Assembly (NCBI GenBank): GCA_023443765.1
Contig: JAEZTA010000099.1
Span: 1 to 10,621, forward strand
DNA: 10,621 bases
Reading direction: 5' to 3'
From: Bacteroidota bacterium
Lineage (GTDB): Bacteria > Bacteroidota > Bacteroidia > Bacteroidales > Rikenellaceae
The position numbers were made by a program, and so were the translations under genes. Shown piece after piece: positions 1 through 6,629 of the stretch. The notes under the pieces are model-generated. The model did no database searches. It saw only the letters and a list, made by a program, of their open reading frames with translations, and had not been told where the DNA came from. Every line of letters starts with the position of its first letter. Position 1 is the first letter of the stretch.

Positions 1-2
1 TC

Positions 3-35
3 AAGCGGGTTACCGTTCACCGTGAAATCAAATAG
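3..35 (+). CDS. rpmG: 50S ribosomal protein bL33, C-terminal end (partial)
   Basis: Only the last ten codons and the TAG stop are in the window; the gene begins beyond the left edge. The visible C-terminus reads KRVTVHREIK, which matches the usual end of Bacteroidota bL33, a small protein of the large ribosomal subunit near the E site. The call rests on this short tail and on context: the next gene is a DUF4295 gene, and rpmB-rpmG-DUF4295 is the common order in this phylum. The gap to the next start is 12 nt, so the two are surely co-transcribed. Confidence 0.75.
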   Translation, partial: KRVTVHREIK

Positions 36-47
36 TAAAGAAGCTCT

Positions 48-206
48 ATGGCAAAGAAAGTAGTCGCAACACTGAAAACCGGCACGGGTAAGCAGTTCAC
101 CAAGTGCATCAAGATGGTCAAGTCGGACAAGACCGGCTCCTATATGTTCAAGGAAGGTGTTATCGCCAACGACCAGGTAAAAGATTTCTTCGACGAGAAG
201 AAATAA
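48..206 (+). CDS. DUF4295 family protein (probable ribosomal protein bL38)
   Basis: A 52-aa basic protein beginning MAKKVVATLK and ending FFDEKK, full length for the DUF4295 family. Lysines are spread along the chain and there is no signal peptide or membrane segment, which fits an RNA-bound ribosomal protein. The family is restricted to Bacteroidota and sits beside rpmG. The Flavobacterium johnsoniae ribosome structure described a new large-subunit protein called bL38, and I believe it belongs to this family, but that link is from memory. The ATG follows rpmG by 12 nt and has no Shine-Dalgarno sequence, as is normal for the phylum. A terminator follows, so here it is the last gene of its operon instead of running on into ftsY. 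Confidence 0.85.
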   Translation: MAKKVVATLKTGTGKQFTKCIKMVKSDKTGSYMFKEGVIANDQVKDFFDEKK

Positions 207-210
207 GTAT

Positions 211-230
211 TTTAAGAGGACACTCTTAAA
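211..230 (+). repeat. Short perfect inverted repeat after DUF4295 gene
   Basis: TTTAAGAG (211-218) and CTCTTAAA (223-230) form a perfect 8-bp stem with a 4-nt loop, immediately before the stronger terminator hairpin. It starts 5 nt after the stop codon. It may help protect the 3' end of the ribosomal-protein mRNA from exonucleases or act with the terminator. No function is shown by the sequence alone. Confidence 0.6.
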
Positions 231-232
231 TA

Positions 233-266
233 CAAAGGGCATCTTTCGGGATGCCCTTTGTGTTTT
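233..266 (+). terminator. Intrinsic terminator of the rpmG-DUF4295 operon
   Basis: The arms 233-243 and 250-260 form a perfect 11-bp stem around a 6-nt loop, followed by TGTTTT. It lies 27 nt after the DUF4295 stop and before the converging glycosyltransferase gene, which ends at 286. On the minus strand no T-run follows the hairpin directly, so it is a better terminator for the plus strand; weak two-way use is possible. Confidence 0.85.
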
Positions 267-285
267 ATAGTACTGTGTAAAACCG

Positions 286-2298
286 CTACCGCCGCAAAGC
301 GTTTTCGCGAATCAGACTACGGGTAGTGCGGATGAACTCCCCGACGCCGTGCACGGTCCTCACATACTCGCGCGCCTCCACGGACAACTCCTTGCGCCGC
401 GCTTCATCCTTAATCAACGTACGGACCGCGTCGACGAAAAGATCGACCTTGTCATATCCGTTGCCCAGCACCGGACCGGTATAGATGCCGAAACGGGAAG
501 TCATCCCGTCGGGATCCTGGCAACTCACCAGCAACGTGCCGCAAGCCAGGGCTTCGAGGAACGTCACGGGCAATGCCTCGTGAATCGACGTATTGATCAG
601 GATTTTGGCATCCTTGATAAGGCGGAATTTCTCTTCACCTTCGAGGTGTCCCGTGAAATGAAGATTGGGGATACCCGTGCGATAAGGTTCCATGATCTCA
701 TCGTTACGGCTCTTTTCGATCTGCGACTGCCCGATCAGGTAAAAATCATATTCGGGCGTACGCTTGGCGATCTCGCAGAACAACCACGCCCGTTTGACCG
801 AAGCGATACGTCCGACAAAAATCACCATATCTTTTTTAGGATGGCTTGCAACATCGAATCCGGGTTCCACATCAATCGGGTTGGGCAGATACTCCACCGG
901 AGTCTGTTCGGAAAGCCGGTAGAGAATGCGGGCTTTCTCGGCGAGGTAACGTCCCTGGGTGACGAACGACACCCGTCCCTGCTTGAAAAGCCGATTCACC
1001 GATTCATAAATCCGGGTATTCCAGTAACAGGTTTCGGGATACATCCCCACCGTCTGGATTTCGAGCCAATCGGTCCAGGGACGCGGGTCCTGCACCCAGA
1101 GCAACAACGGAATGTTGCTTTTCCCCTCGTAATGCAGCATGTCCCAGGTCATTTCGGGCGAGAAGTAAAGATCGTAATGTTTCCGCTTCAACCACCGGGC
1201 GATGAAATGCCGCCCCGGCAGACGATAGAGAAAAACATTGTCCACACGAATCCGCGAGGACTTCGAGAGGCCGTGATGCCGCCCGATCAGCACGTCGATC
1301 CGGATATCGTCGCAGGGAATATACCGGGCGATATAATTACGCGCAAGGAACCCGATACCGCCGATGGCCGTACCCCCACCGCCAAAAAATTCATTGACGA
1401 TCAGCCCTACCCGGATAGGTTTCACCCCGGCGGGCTGTTTGCGCAGGAATGTCGGAAGCGCCTTCTGCACGGCCTGCCGAAGTTGCAGCCCGTAGCGGGC
1501 CGAACGATACGGCGTATGGGCAAGATACTGATAATAGAGCCCTTTCAATGGATTGGGGCAAAGCGCTGCCGACCACGGTTTCCGGGCTCCGGTATAGTGA
1601 ACTACGACAGCCTCGGAACGCCGGGCGGGAAAGGCCCGGGTATGCTCCCACGTGAAATTAAACCGGTCCGGCAATTCGAGAATCCGGCCCCGGCAAACAA
1701 TGTTGATGACATCCTGATCCTGGAAACGAATCCGGCCCTCCAGTTCGACAGTCTTGTCGCACAGTTGGCGAAACAACCCGTCGCGACGCATTTCTGCAAG
1801 GTTGAGCAGCAATACTCCGGCATTGACATACAACTCGTCCAATCCGAAACCGATTTCCGGTTTGTAATGAAGTTCCTCGATTCCCAGGTCCCGAACTCCG
1901 GCGCACAGAAACCCCGTAAGGTCCGTACTCCACAACTCCGCAAGGCTTCCCCGGACCACCAAGTCAACGTCGAGGTAGAGGGCTTTACCGAGTTGCGGAA
2001 AGAGGTCTGCGATAGCATATCTATAATAGGTATGCCGCGAGACATGCGGGATATTGAGCTTGAGGTCACGGAAATCAGCGTTATCGACAATATGGACATC
2101 CAGCCGGCAATCCGCATGGCGTTTGGCCACCGATACGAGCCGGCTGCGGCTACGTTCCGAAAGGCTGTCGGTCAATATGTGGCAATCGAATGCCATGTCG
2201 GGGTTGTTTTCCAGCAAGGAAACCAACATCACACAGCAATGCTGCGCATAACTTTCGTCGATGGCGACAAAAAGATTTATTCGCTCCAAAGAAGACAT
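286..2298 (-). CDS. Fused GT8-GT4 glycosyltransferase (670 aa)
   Basis: Two glycosyltransferase units lie in one chain. Residues about 6-245 are a GT8 (GT-A fold) domain: the metal-binding DVD motif at 110-112, YVNAGVLLLNL at 157-167, QDQD at 193-196, and the HxxGxxKPW signature at 234-242. Residues about 295-665 are a GT4 (GT-B fold) domain: a glycine-rich loop FGGGGTAIGG at 305-314, VGRIASVKR at 495-503, and the EX7E catalytic/nucleotide motif with E574 and E582. Both active sites look intact, so it may add two sugars in sequence to one acceptor, probably a cell-surface glycan or lipid-linked oligosaccharide; acceptor and donors cannot be read from sequence. There is no signal peptide or clear membrane helix, so it should act in the cytosol. 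The start lies 7 nt after the stop of the upstream secreted-protein gene, so the two are probably one transcript. Confidence 0.88.
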   Translation of the reverse strand: MSSLERINLFVAIDESYAQHCCVMLVSLLENNPDMAFDCHILTDSLSERSRSRLVSVAKRHADCRLDVHIVDNADFRDLKLNIPHVSRHTYYRYAIADLFPQLGKALYLDVDLVVRGSLAELWSTDLTGFLCAGVRDLGIEELHYKPEIGFGLDELYVNAGVLLLNLAEMRRDGLFRQLCDKTVELEGRIRFQDQDVINIVCRGRILELPDRFNFTWEHTRAFPARRSEAVVVHYTGARKPWSAALCPNPLKGLYYQYLAHTPYRSARYGLQLRQAVQKALPTFLRKQPAGVKPIRVGLIVNEFFGGGGTAIGGIGFLARNYIARYIPCDDIRIDVLIGRHHGLSKSSRIRVDNVFLYRLPGRHFIARWLKRKHYDLYFSPEMTWDMLHYEGKSNIPLLLWVQDPRPWTDWLEIQTVGMYPETCYWNTRIYESVNRLFKQGRVSFVTQGRYLAEKARILYRLSEQTPVEYLPNPIDVEPGFDVASHPKKDMVIFVGRIASVKRAWLFCEIAKRTPEYDFYLIGQSQIEKSRNDEIMEPYRTGIPNLHFTGHLEGEEKFRLIKDAKILINTSIHEALPVTFLEALACGTLLVSCQDPDGMTSRFGIYTGPVLGNGYDKVDLFVDAVRTLIKDEARRKELSVEAREYVRTVHGVGEFIRTTRSLIRENALRR

Positions 2299-2305
2299 AA
2301 AAACG

Positions 2306-3232
2306 TTAGAATTTGTGTACGGCGCGCACGAGGAAATTGTTATACTTCGGGATTTCGATCACATAGGGAGGCTCGATCCCCATGTGGGACGTATAGGCAT
2401 TCTTCTCGTCCATCTCGGTCGAGGAGAAGTAGTAGACCAGACGGTCCATACGCTTGCCGCCGGCATCCTTGAGTGCATCGTTGAACTTGTTACGCGCCTG
2501 ACGGTTGTTCTGCACGCGGGTTCCGCCGTTATAGTTGTGGCCGATGGTCAGCAGTTCGTCGATGGCGGGCAGATACCAGCCTTCACCCTTGTCGCGGCAC
2601 CATTTGAATGCCGGGAAATCGTCCCACGAGAGGTTGTTGGCGGCAATATACTGCGCGATCTTCTCCATATTCTCCACGCCGTCAGTACGGCTGTCGGCGC
2701 CGGAAATGCACAGGTTGGGCTTGCGGAACTCGCTCCAATGGAGGTAAATCTGGTCGAGCGACACAACCAGGCCGTGCAGGCGGTCGTCCGAAAGCTGGCA
2801 GATCACGCCCTTGATACCGTTCTGGTCGTAGAGTTCGCCGATCTCGTACTGCTTGAGTACATACTGGCCGGCAACAGGCTGCGCCGGGGCCGGAGCAACC
2901 GCGGGCGCTTCGGGAACGGCCGGGGCGGCAGGCACAGCAGGAGTCTCAGGAACGGCAGGAGTAGCCGGGGTCAGCGGCGTTGCAGGAATGCTTTTGGTAT
3001 AATATTCCTTTTCGCCGTTGGCATACTGGATGTAATGAATCTCCGCAACGGGGAGCACATAGGTAGGACCGTCGGGGTTGGAAAAACGCTTGTAACGCAC
3101 CGCATCGGGCGTGATTTCGATCACTTTGGCTTCGATCTTCGTGGCGTCGGTCTTGACAATCAGGTCCTGCGCGGCGGCCGTCAGGACCCCGCACAGCGCT
3201 GCGAACAACAGCAAAATGGTTCTTTTCATCAT
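2306..3232 (-). CDS. Secreted protein with DUF1566-like C-terminal domain
   Basis: A 308-aa exported protein. I chose the start at MMKRTILLLF because an ideal signal peptide begins there (residues 1-21, probable cleavage after TAAA); the second Met (start at 3229) is equally good. Upstream in-frame ATGs, as far as 3379, would put about 49 residues before the signal peptide and would overlap the promoter. Residues about 22-78 are a small domain common in Bacteroidota secreted proteins (KVIEITPDAVRYKRF, then IHYIQYANGEKEYY). Residues about 83-120 are a Pro/Ala-rich linker of loose repeats. Residues about 131-308 look like a DUF1566 (Lcl C-terminal-like) domain: GEGWYLPAIDEL at 216-227, YYFSSTE at 267-273, and a terminal VRAV at 302-305. 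There is no lipobox, so it is periplasmic or surface-exposed rather than a lipoprotein. The function is unknown. It is the first gene of a probable two-gene operon with the downstream glycosyltransferase. Confidence 0.8.
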   Translation of the reverse strand: MMKRTILLLFAALCGVLTAAAQDLIVKTDATKIEAKVIEITPDAVRYKRFSNPDGPTYVLPVAEIHYIQYANGEKEYYTKSIPATPLTPATPAVPETPAVPAAPAVPEAPAVAPAPAQPVAGQYVLKQYEIGELYDQNGIKGVICQLSDDRLHGLVVSLDQIYLHWSEFRKPNLCISGADSRTDGVENMEKIAQYIAANNLSWDDFPAFKWCRDKGEGWYLPAIDELLTIGHNYNGGTRVQNNRQARNKFNDALKDAGGKRMDRLVYYFSSTEMDEKNAYTSHMGIEPPYVIEIPKYNNFLVRAVHKF

Positions 3233-3253
3233 TATAGATAAAGGTATATACGA

Positions 3254-3261
3254 CAAATATA
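3254..3261 (-). promoter_or_regulatory. -7 promoter element for the minus-strand secreted protein/glycosyltransferase operon
   Basis: Read on the minus strand this is TATATTTG, a full match to the Bacteroidota -7 consensus TAnnTTTG. It lies 21 nt before the proposed start at 3232. I do not see a TTTG at the expected -33 spacing: the nearest one is only 11 nt upstream of the box. The call therefore rests on the -7 box and its position. Confidence 0.55.
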
Positions 3262-3285
3262 ACGTTTTTTTCCAAACTTTCTTGT

Positions 3286-3293
3286 TATCTTTG
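3286..3293 (+). promoter_or_regulatory. -7 promoter element for the ftsY-DUF6794-rimO operon
   Basis: TATCTTTG matches TAnnTTTG. The T-run at 3265-3271 lies in the -33 region, but no exact TTTG is present there. The predicted transcript would carry a leader of roughly 95 nt before the ftsY ATG. Together with the minus-strand box at 3254-3261 it forms a compact divergent promoter region. Confidence 0.55.
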
Positions 3294-3330
3294 CGAAAGA
3301 TAAACTTTCGCATAGGCAGGCGAGGCCCCG

Positions 3331-3355
3331 GCAAACCCCCTGAAACCCGGTTTGC
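3331..3355 (+). other. Hairpin in the ftsY leader
   Basis: GCAAACC (3331-3337) and GGTTTGC (3349-3355) form a perfect 7-bp stem with an 11-nt loop, 40 nt before the ftsY start. It lies in an unusually GC-rich leader. It has no T-run, so it is not a terminator. I do not recognise it as a known riboswitch or ribosomal-protein leader. Confidence 0.35.
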
Positions 3356-3395
3356 ACCCGGCTTGCGCAGCCTTTCCAAAGAAATTCATAACGAC

Positions 3396-4391
3396 ATGGC
3401 ATTTTTCGATATTTTCAAAAAGAAACAGGATACGCCGTCCACCGGGGAGCAGGCGCAGAAACAGCAGGAAGAACTCAGCGCCGGGCTGGAAAAGACAAAA
3501 ACAGGGCTTTTTTCGAAGCTGGCACGCGCCGTCGCAGGCCGGTCGACGATCGACGCCGACGTGCTGGACGACCTCGAAGAGGTACTCATCTCGTCGGACG
3601 TGGGCGTGGAGACGACCGTGAAGATCATTCGCCGCATCGAGGAGCGCGTGGCACGGGACAAATACATGAACGCCTCGGAGTTGCAGTCGATCCTGCGCGA
3701 GGAGATCACGACGCTGATGGAGGATGCACACGGTTCGTCGGAGCATTTCGGGCTGGACGCCACCGAAGGACAGCCTTATGTGGTGATGGTCGTAGGCGTC
3801 AACGGCGCCGGCAAGACCACGACCATCGGCAAGCTCGCAGCGCAACTCCACAAAGCGGGGCGCAAGGTCTGGATCGGCGCAGCGGACACATTCCGCGCAG
3901 CGGCTATCGACCAGTTGCAGGTGTGGGCCGACCGCGCCGGAGCGACGATGATCCGTCAGCAGATGGGTTCGGACCCCGCGTCGGTAGCTTTCGACACGCT
4001 CACCTCGGCCAAGGCCAACGGCGCCGACGTGGTGCTGATCGACACTGCCGGGCGTCTGCACAACAAGGTCAACCTGATGAACGAGCTGACGAAAATCCGT
4101 AACGTCATGACGAAGGTGATCCCCGGCGCGCCGCACGAAGTGATGCTCGTGCTCGACGGCTCGACGGGACAGAATGCCTTCGAGCAGGCAAAGCAGTTCA
4201 CGCAGGCCACGCAGGTCACTTCGCTCACGATCACCAAACTCGACGGCACGGCCAAAGGCGGCGTGGTGATCGGCATCAGCGACCAGTTCCACATCCCGGT
4301 ACGCTACATCGGCATTGGCGAAGGCATCGACCAACTGCGGATTTTCGACCGGAAGGAATTCGTCGCCGCGCTGTTCGGCAACGGAAACTAA
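3396..4391 (+). CDS. ftsY: Signal recognition particle receptor FtsY
   Basis: This 331-aa SRP-type GTPase is the membrane receptor for the Ffh-4.5S RNA complex and delivers translating ribosomes to the Sec translocon. Residues about 25-115 are the helical N domain. The G domain shows GVNGAGKTTT (134-143), DTFRAAAIDQL (164-174), DTAGR (216-220), TKLDGTAKGG (280-289) and GIGEGIDQL (306-314), all canonical for FtsY. The acidic A domain is very short (about 24 residues), as in other Bacteroidota; the start MAFFDIFKKK has the Phe/Lys-rich N-terminus expected for membrane contact. In-frame starts further upstream, back to 3111, lie inside or before the promoter and the divergent gene, so they are rejected. 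The DUF6794 gene follows after 9 nt. DUF4295, a frequent upstream neighbour in the phylum, is about 3.2 kb away here. Confidence 0.97.
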   Translation: MAFFDIFKKKQDTPSTGEQAQKQQEELSAGLEKTKTGLFSKLARAVAGRSTIDADVLDDLEEVLISSDVGVETTVKIIRRIEERVARDKYMNASELQSILREEITTLMEDAHGSSEHFGLDATEGQPYVVMVVGVNGAGKTTTIGKLAAQLHKAGRKVWIGAADTFRAAAIDQLQVWADRAGATMIRQQMGSDPASVAFDTLTSAKANGADVVLIDTAGRLHNKVNLMNELTKIRNVMTKVIPGAPHEVMLVLDGSTGQNAFEQAKQFTQATQVTSLTITKLDGTAKGGVVIGISDQFHIPVRYIGIGEGIDQLRIFDRKEFVAALFGNGN

Positions 4392-4400
4392 CACAGTCCA

Positions 4401-4799
4401 ATGAAACCCAGCCTCCTTATTCTGGTCCTTGCCTCTTTCAGCGTTTCCTTCGCCATGCCCGGGCCTCGTTCGGAAAGTCCGCAGCAACCGCGAGAAACGG
4501 CCGATTCCATCAATGGCATCTATATTCCGCACAACACAGCAGAATGCATGACGGAGTTGGATAAGCACTTCTCCGACACCCTGAAATGTGAAATTCGCAG
4601 CATGCCCCGCGACAAATTCCTGGGACTTTCCCATTTAGGATTAGGAATGTGGGTGCGCAACGCATTCGGGCTATGGGCAGATTCACGTCTGGCGCGCTAT
4701 CTGCGGGACAGCTGCAAACTGGAGGACCCGGATGAAATGTCGTGGCACATTCTTGAGAAGTACCACAATCACTTAATGCGTTCCGATGAAAAAAATTAA
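4401..4799 (+). CDS. Small secreted DUF6794-type protein
   Basis: A 132-aa protein with a signal peptide at residues 1-18 (hydrophobic run SLLILVLASFSVSF, cleavage after SFA), then a short Pro/Ser-rich spacer and a domain from about 40 to 126. The domain pattern (IYIPHNTAECMTELDKHF, then LSHLGLGMWVRN, LWADSRLARYL and HPD-like EDPDEMSWHIL) resembles DUF6794, a family of unknown function in Bacteroidota. Two D(S/T)(aliphatic) triplets, DSI at 35-37 and DTL at 59-61, fit the general O-glycosylation site of this phylum, which is suggestive only. It sits 9 nt after ftsY, and its last 14 nt overlap the start of rimO, so translation of the two may be coupled. The family call is from memory of the motif pattern. 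Confidence 0.75.
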   Translation: MKPSLLILVLASFSVSFAMPGPRSESPQQPRETADSINGIYIPHNTAECMTELDKHFSDTLKCEIRSMPRDKFLGLSHLGLGMWVRNAFGLWADSRLARYLRDSCKLEDPDEMSWHILEKYHNHLMRSDEKN

Positions 4800-6084
4800 C
4801 GTCATAACGCTCGGCTGCTCGAAGAACACGGTCGACAGCGAGCACCTGATGGCCCGGCTTGCGGCTGCCGGATATGAAGTATTGTACGACAGTGACCGCA
4901 CCGACGCCAAGGTCGTGGTGATCAACACCTGCGGGTTCATCGGCGACGCCAAACAGGAGTCGATCGACATGATCCTGCGGGCCGCAGAGGCCAAGAACGC
5001 CGGGAAGATCGAAAAACTCTTCGTCGTGGGTTGTCTCTCGGAGCGCTACGCAGACGAACTGCGTGCCGAAATCCCCGAGGTGGACGAATATTTCGGTGCC
5101 CGTACCTGGGACGGCATCGTCCGCGCACTGGGGGCTGCCGAGGACCCGGCGCTGGCTACCGAACGCCACCTGACGACCCCGAAGCACTACGCCTACCTGA
5201 AGATTTCGGAGGGCTGCAACTGGAAATGCGGCTACTGCGCCATTCCGCTCATCCGCGGCGGGCACGTCTCCGTTCCAATGGAGGAACTGGAGGAGGAAGC
5301 CCGCAAACTGGCCGGGCGGGGCGTCCGCGAATTGATGGTCATTGCGCAGGATACGACCTATTACGGCATCGACCTCTACGGAAAGCGGATGCTCGCCGAA
5401 CTGCTGCGCCGCCTCTGCCGCATCGACGGCATCGAATGGATACGGCTCCACTACGCCTACCCCGCGGCTTTCCCCGAGGAGGTGATCGAAGTCATGGCCT
5501 CGGAACCGAAAATCTGCAAATACCTCGACATTCCGTTCCAGCATATCTCCGACGCGCAGCTGGCGTCGATGCACCGCCGCCACACCAAAGCCGAGGCGAC
5601 GGAGTTGATCCGCCGCCTGCGCGGGGCGATTCCCGACCTGGCGTTGCGCACGACCATGCTGGTGGGCTATCCGGGTGAAACGGAGGCCGATTTCGAAGAG
5701 CTGCTGGCGTTCGTACGCGAAGTGCGCTTCGAACGGCTGGGCGTCTTCCCCTACTCGGAGGAAGAGGGGACCTGGTCGGCCGAGAAGCTCCGCGACGACG
5801 TACCCGAGGAGGTTAAGCAGGAGCGTGTGGAGCGCATCATGGCCCTGCAAAACGAGCTGTCGCTCGAAAACAACAGCCGCCGCGTAGGACGTACCGAACG
5901 GGTAATCATCGATTCGCGCCAGGGCGACTACTACGTCGGCCGCACGCAGTACGACTCGCCCGAGGTGGACCAGGAAATCCTGATCCCGGCTTCGGAGCGG
6001 CGCCTGATGCGGGGACACTTCTACGACGTGAAGGTTACCTCGGCGGCGGATTACGATCTCTACGGAGAAGTCGCCGAAAAATAG
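4786..6084 (+). CDS. rimO: Ribosomal protein uS12 methylthiotransferase RimO
   Basis: This 432-aa radical SAM methylthiotransferase adds a methylthio group to the conserved Asp of ribosomal protein uS12 (Asp88 in E. coli). The N-terminal domain carries the three cysteines of the auxiliary 4Fe-4S cluster (C11 in TLGCSKN, C49 in NTCGF, C83 in GCLSERY). The radical SAM cluster motif CX3CX2C is C144, C148, C151 (CNWKCGYCAIP). A TRAM domain occupies about 365-430. The N-terminal LGCSKNTVDSE and the RGGHVSVP stretch after the cluster separate it from MiaB and MtaB. The length is normal. The start overlaps the end of the DUF6794 gene by 14 nt, placing it as the last gene of the ftsY operon. I see no convincing terminator after it: only a loose CTTCCGG/CCGGAAG pair (6086-6092, 6137-6143) without a T-run. 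Confidence 0.96.
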   Translation: MKKINVITLGCSKNTVDSEHLMARLAAAGYEVLYDSDRTDAKVVVINTCGFIGDAKQESIDMILRAAEAKNAGKIEKLFVVGCLSERYADELRAEIPEVDEYFGARTWDGIVRALGAAEDPALATERHLTTPKHYAYLKISEGCNWKCGYCAIPLIRGGHVSVPMEELEEEARKLAGRGVRELMVIAQDTTYYGIDLYGKRMLAELLRRLCRIDGIEWIRLHYAYPAAFPEEVIEVMASEPKICKYLDIPFQHISDAQLASMHRRHTKAEATELIRRLRGAIPDLALRTTMLVGYPGETEADFEELLAFVREVRFERLGVFPYSEEEGTWSAEKLRDDVPEEVKQERVERIMALQNELSLENNSRRVGRTERVIIDSRQGDYYVGRTQYDSPEVDQEILIPASERRLMRGHFYDVKVTSAADYDLYGEVAEK

Positions 6085-6180
6085 CCTTCCGGGGAGAAGT
6101 TAAGCGCACAAACGGCGTTAAAGGAGGCGAACGCAACCGGAAGAATTGCGAAGCCGAAGGGATACCGACTTGAAATAATA

Positions 6181-6212
6181 TTTGCTTTTTACCGTTCTTT
6201 TTCGTACCTTTG
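6181..6212 (+). promoter_or_regulatory. Promoter of the zapB-like/zapA operon
   Basis: This is the best promoter in the window: TTTG (6181-6184), a 20-nt spacer, then TACCTTTG (6205-6212), matching the Bacteroidota -33/-7 consensus TTTG and TAnnTTTG. Transcription should begin around 6218-6220, about 24 nt before the ATG at 6243. This argues against the longer in-frame start at 6210, which lies within the -7 box. Confidence 0.8.
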
Positions 6213-6242
6213 AAAGGTAAACCGGAATTATACCCGAGGGCT

Positions 6243-6566
6243 ATGGCCGACAAAAGCGTGATAACGAATATCGAAGCCCGTGTGCGGCAGTTGATCGACG
6301 ACCACAAACGGCTGTCGGAACTTTGCGCGGAACTGACTGCGCAGCGCGACACGCTCCGCTCCGAAAAGCGCACGCTCGAAGAACGCGTCAGGGAGCTGGA
6401 TGCCGAATTGGCGCGCATGCAGTTGACCGAGGGACTTGCGGGCGAAAGCCGTAACCGGAAAAAAGCGCGGGCGCGCGTCAACCGTCTTATGCGGGAGGTA
6501 GACAAGTGTATCGCGCTGCTGGGCCAGCCGCTGGCGGCTCCGGCAACACAGCAGCAGGCCGAATAG
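6243..6566 (+). CDS. Coiled-coil protein upstream of zapA (ZapB-like)
   Basis: A 107-aa soluble, highly charged protein. Residues about 5-62 have the heptad character of a coiled coil (IEARVRQLIDDHKRLSEL, later EERVRELDAELARM). A basic region with a second helix follows, RARVNRLMREVDKCIALL at about 77-93, which is the conserved part in Bacteroidota relatives, and then an Ala/Gln tail. It is the first gene of an operon with zapA (63-nt gap), so a role with ZapA in stabilising the FtsZ ring is likely by context; in E. coli the coiled-coil protein ZapB binds ZapA. Direct homology to ZapB cannot be shown from sequence reading. The start MADKSV was chosen because the promoter's -7 box covers the alternative start at 6210. 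Confidence 0.8.
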   Translation: MADKSVITNIEARVRQLIDDHKRLSELCAELTAQRDTLRSEKRTLEERVRELDAELARMQLTEGLAGESRNRKKARARVNRLMREVDKCIALLGQPLAAPATQQQAE

Positions 6567-6629
6567 GCCCACAGGACGAAACCGGCCGGGAGGCCGAAAC
6601 AAGAGGACAGCGAATTAAACGAACCGAAA

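Noticed and set aside
349..2472. 707-codon open frame on the plus strand opposite the glycosyltransferase
   Set aside because: It is the complement of a gene with clear GT8 and GT4 motifs, shows no recognisable domain, and is a by-product of GC-rich codon use.
286..3232. Recently acquired mobile island carrying the glycosyltransferase pair
   Set aside because: Base composition is like that of the neighbours, and there are no transposase, integrase, flanking repeats or tRNA attachment site.
2261..3241. 326-codon open frame on the plus strand opposite the DUF1566-like gene
   Set aside because: The minus strand encodes a signal peptide and DUF1566 motifs; the plus frame is low-complexity Arg/Gly-rich antisense of the Pro/Ala linker.
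3111..3395. N-terminal extension of FtsY from an upstream in-frame ATG
   Set aside because: The extension is antisense to the divergent gene and includes the promoter; FtsY proteins of this phylum begin at the MAFFDIF-type start.
3300..3395. Possible riboswitch or ribosomal-protein leader before ftsY
   Set aside because: There is one 7-bp hairpin but no conserved aptamer core that I recognise and no terminator or sequestering stem near the ATG.
3285..4634. 449-codon open frame on the minus strand opposite ftsY
   Set aside because: It covers FtsY's GTPase motifs in antisense and runs across the ftsY promoter and the next gene; a shadow frame.
4510..6018. 502-codon open frame on the minus strand opposite rimO
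   Set aside because: It is antisense to a complete RimO with all cluster cysteines; its translation has no family features.
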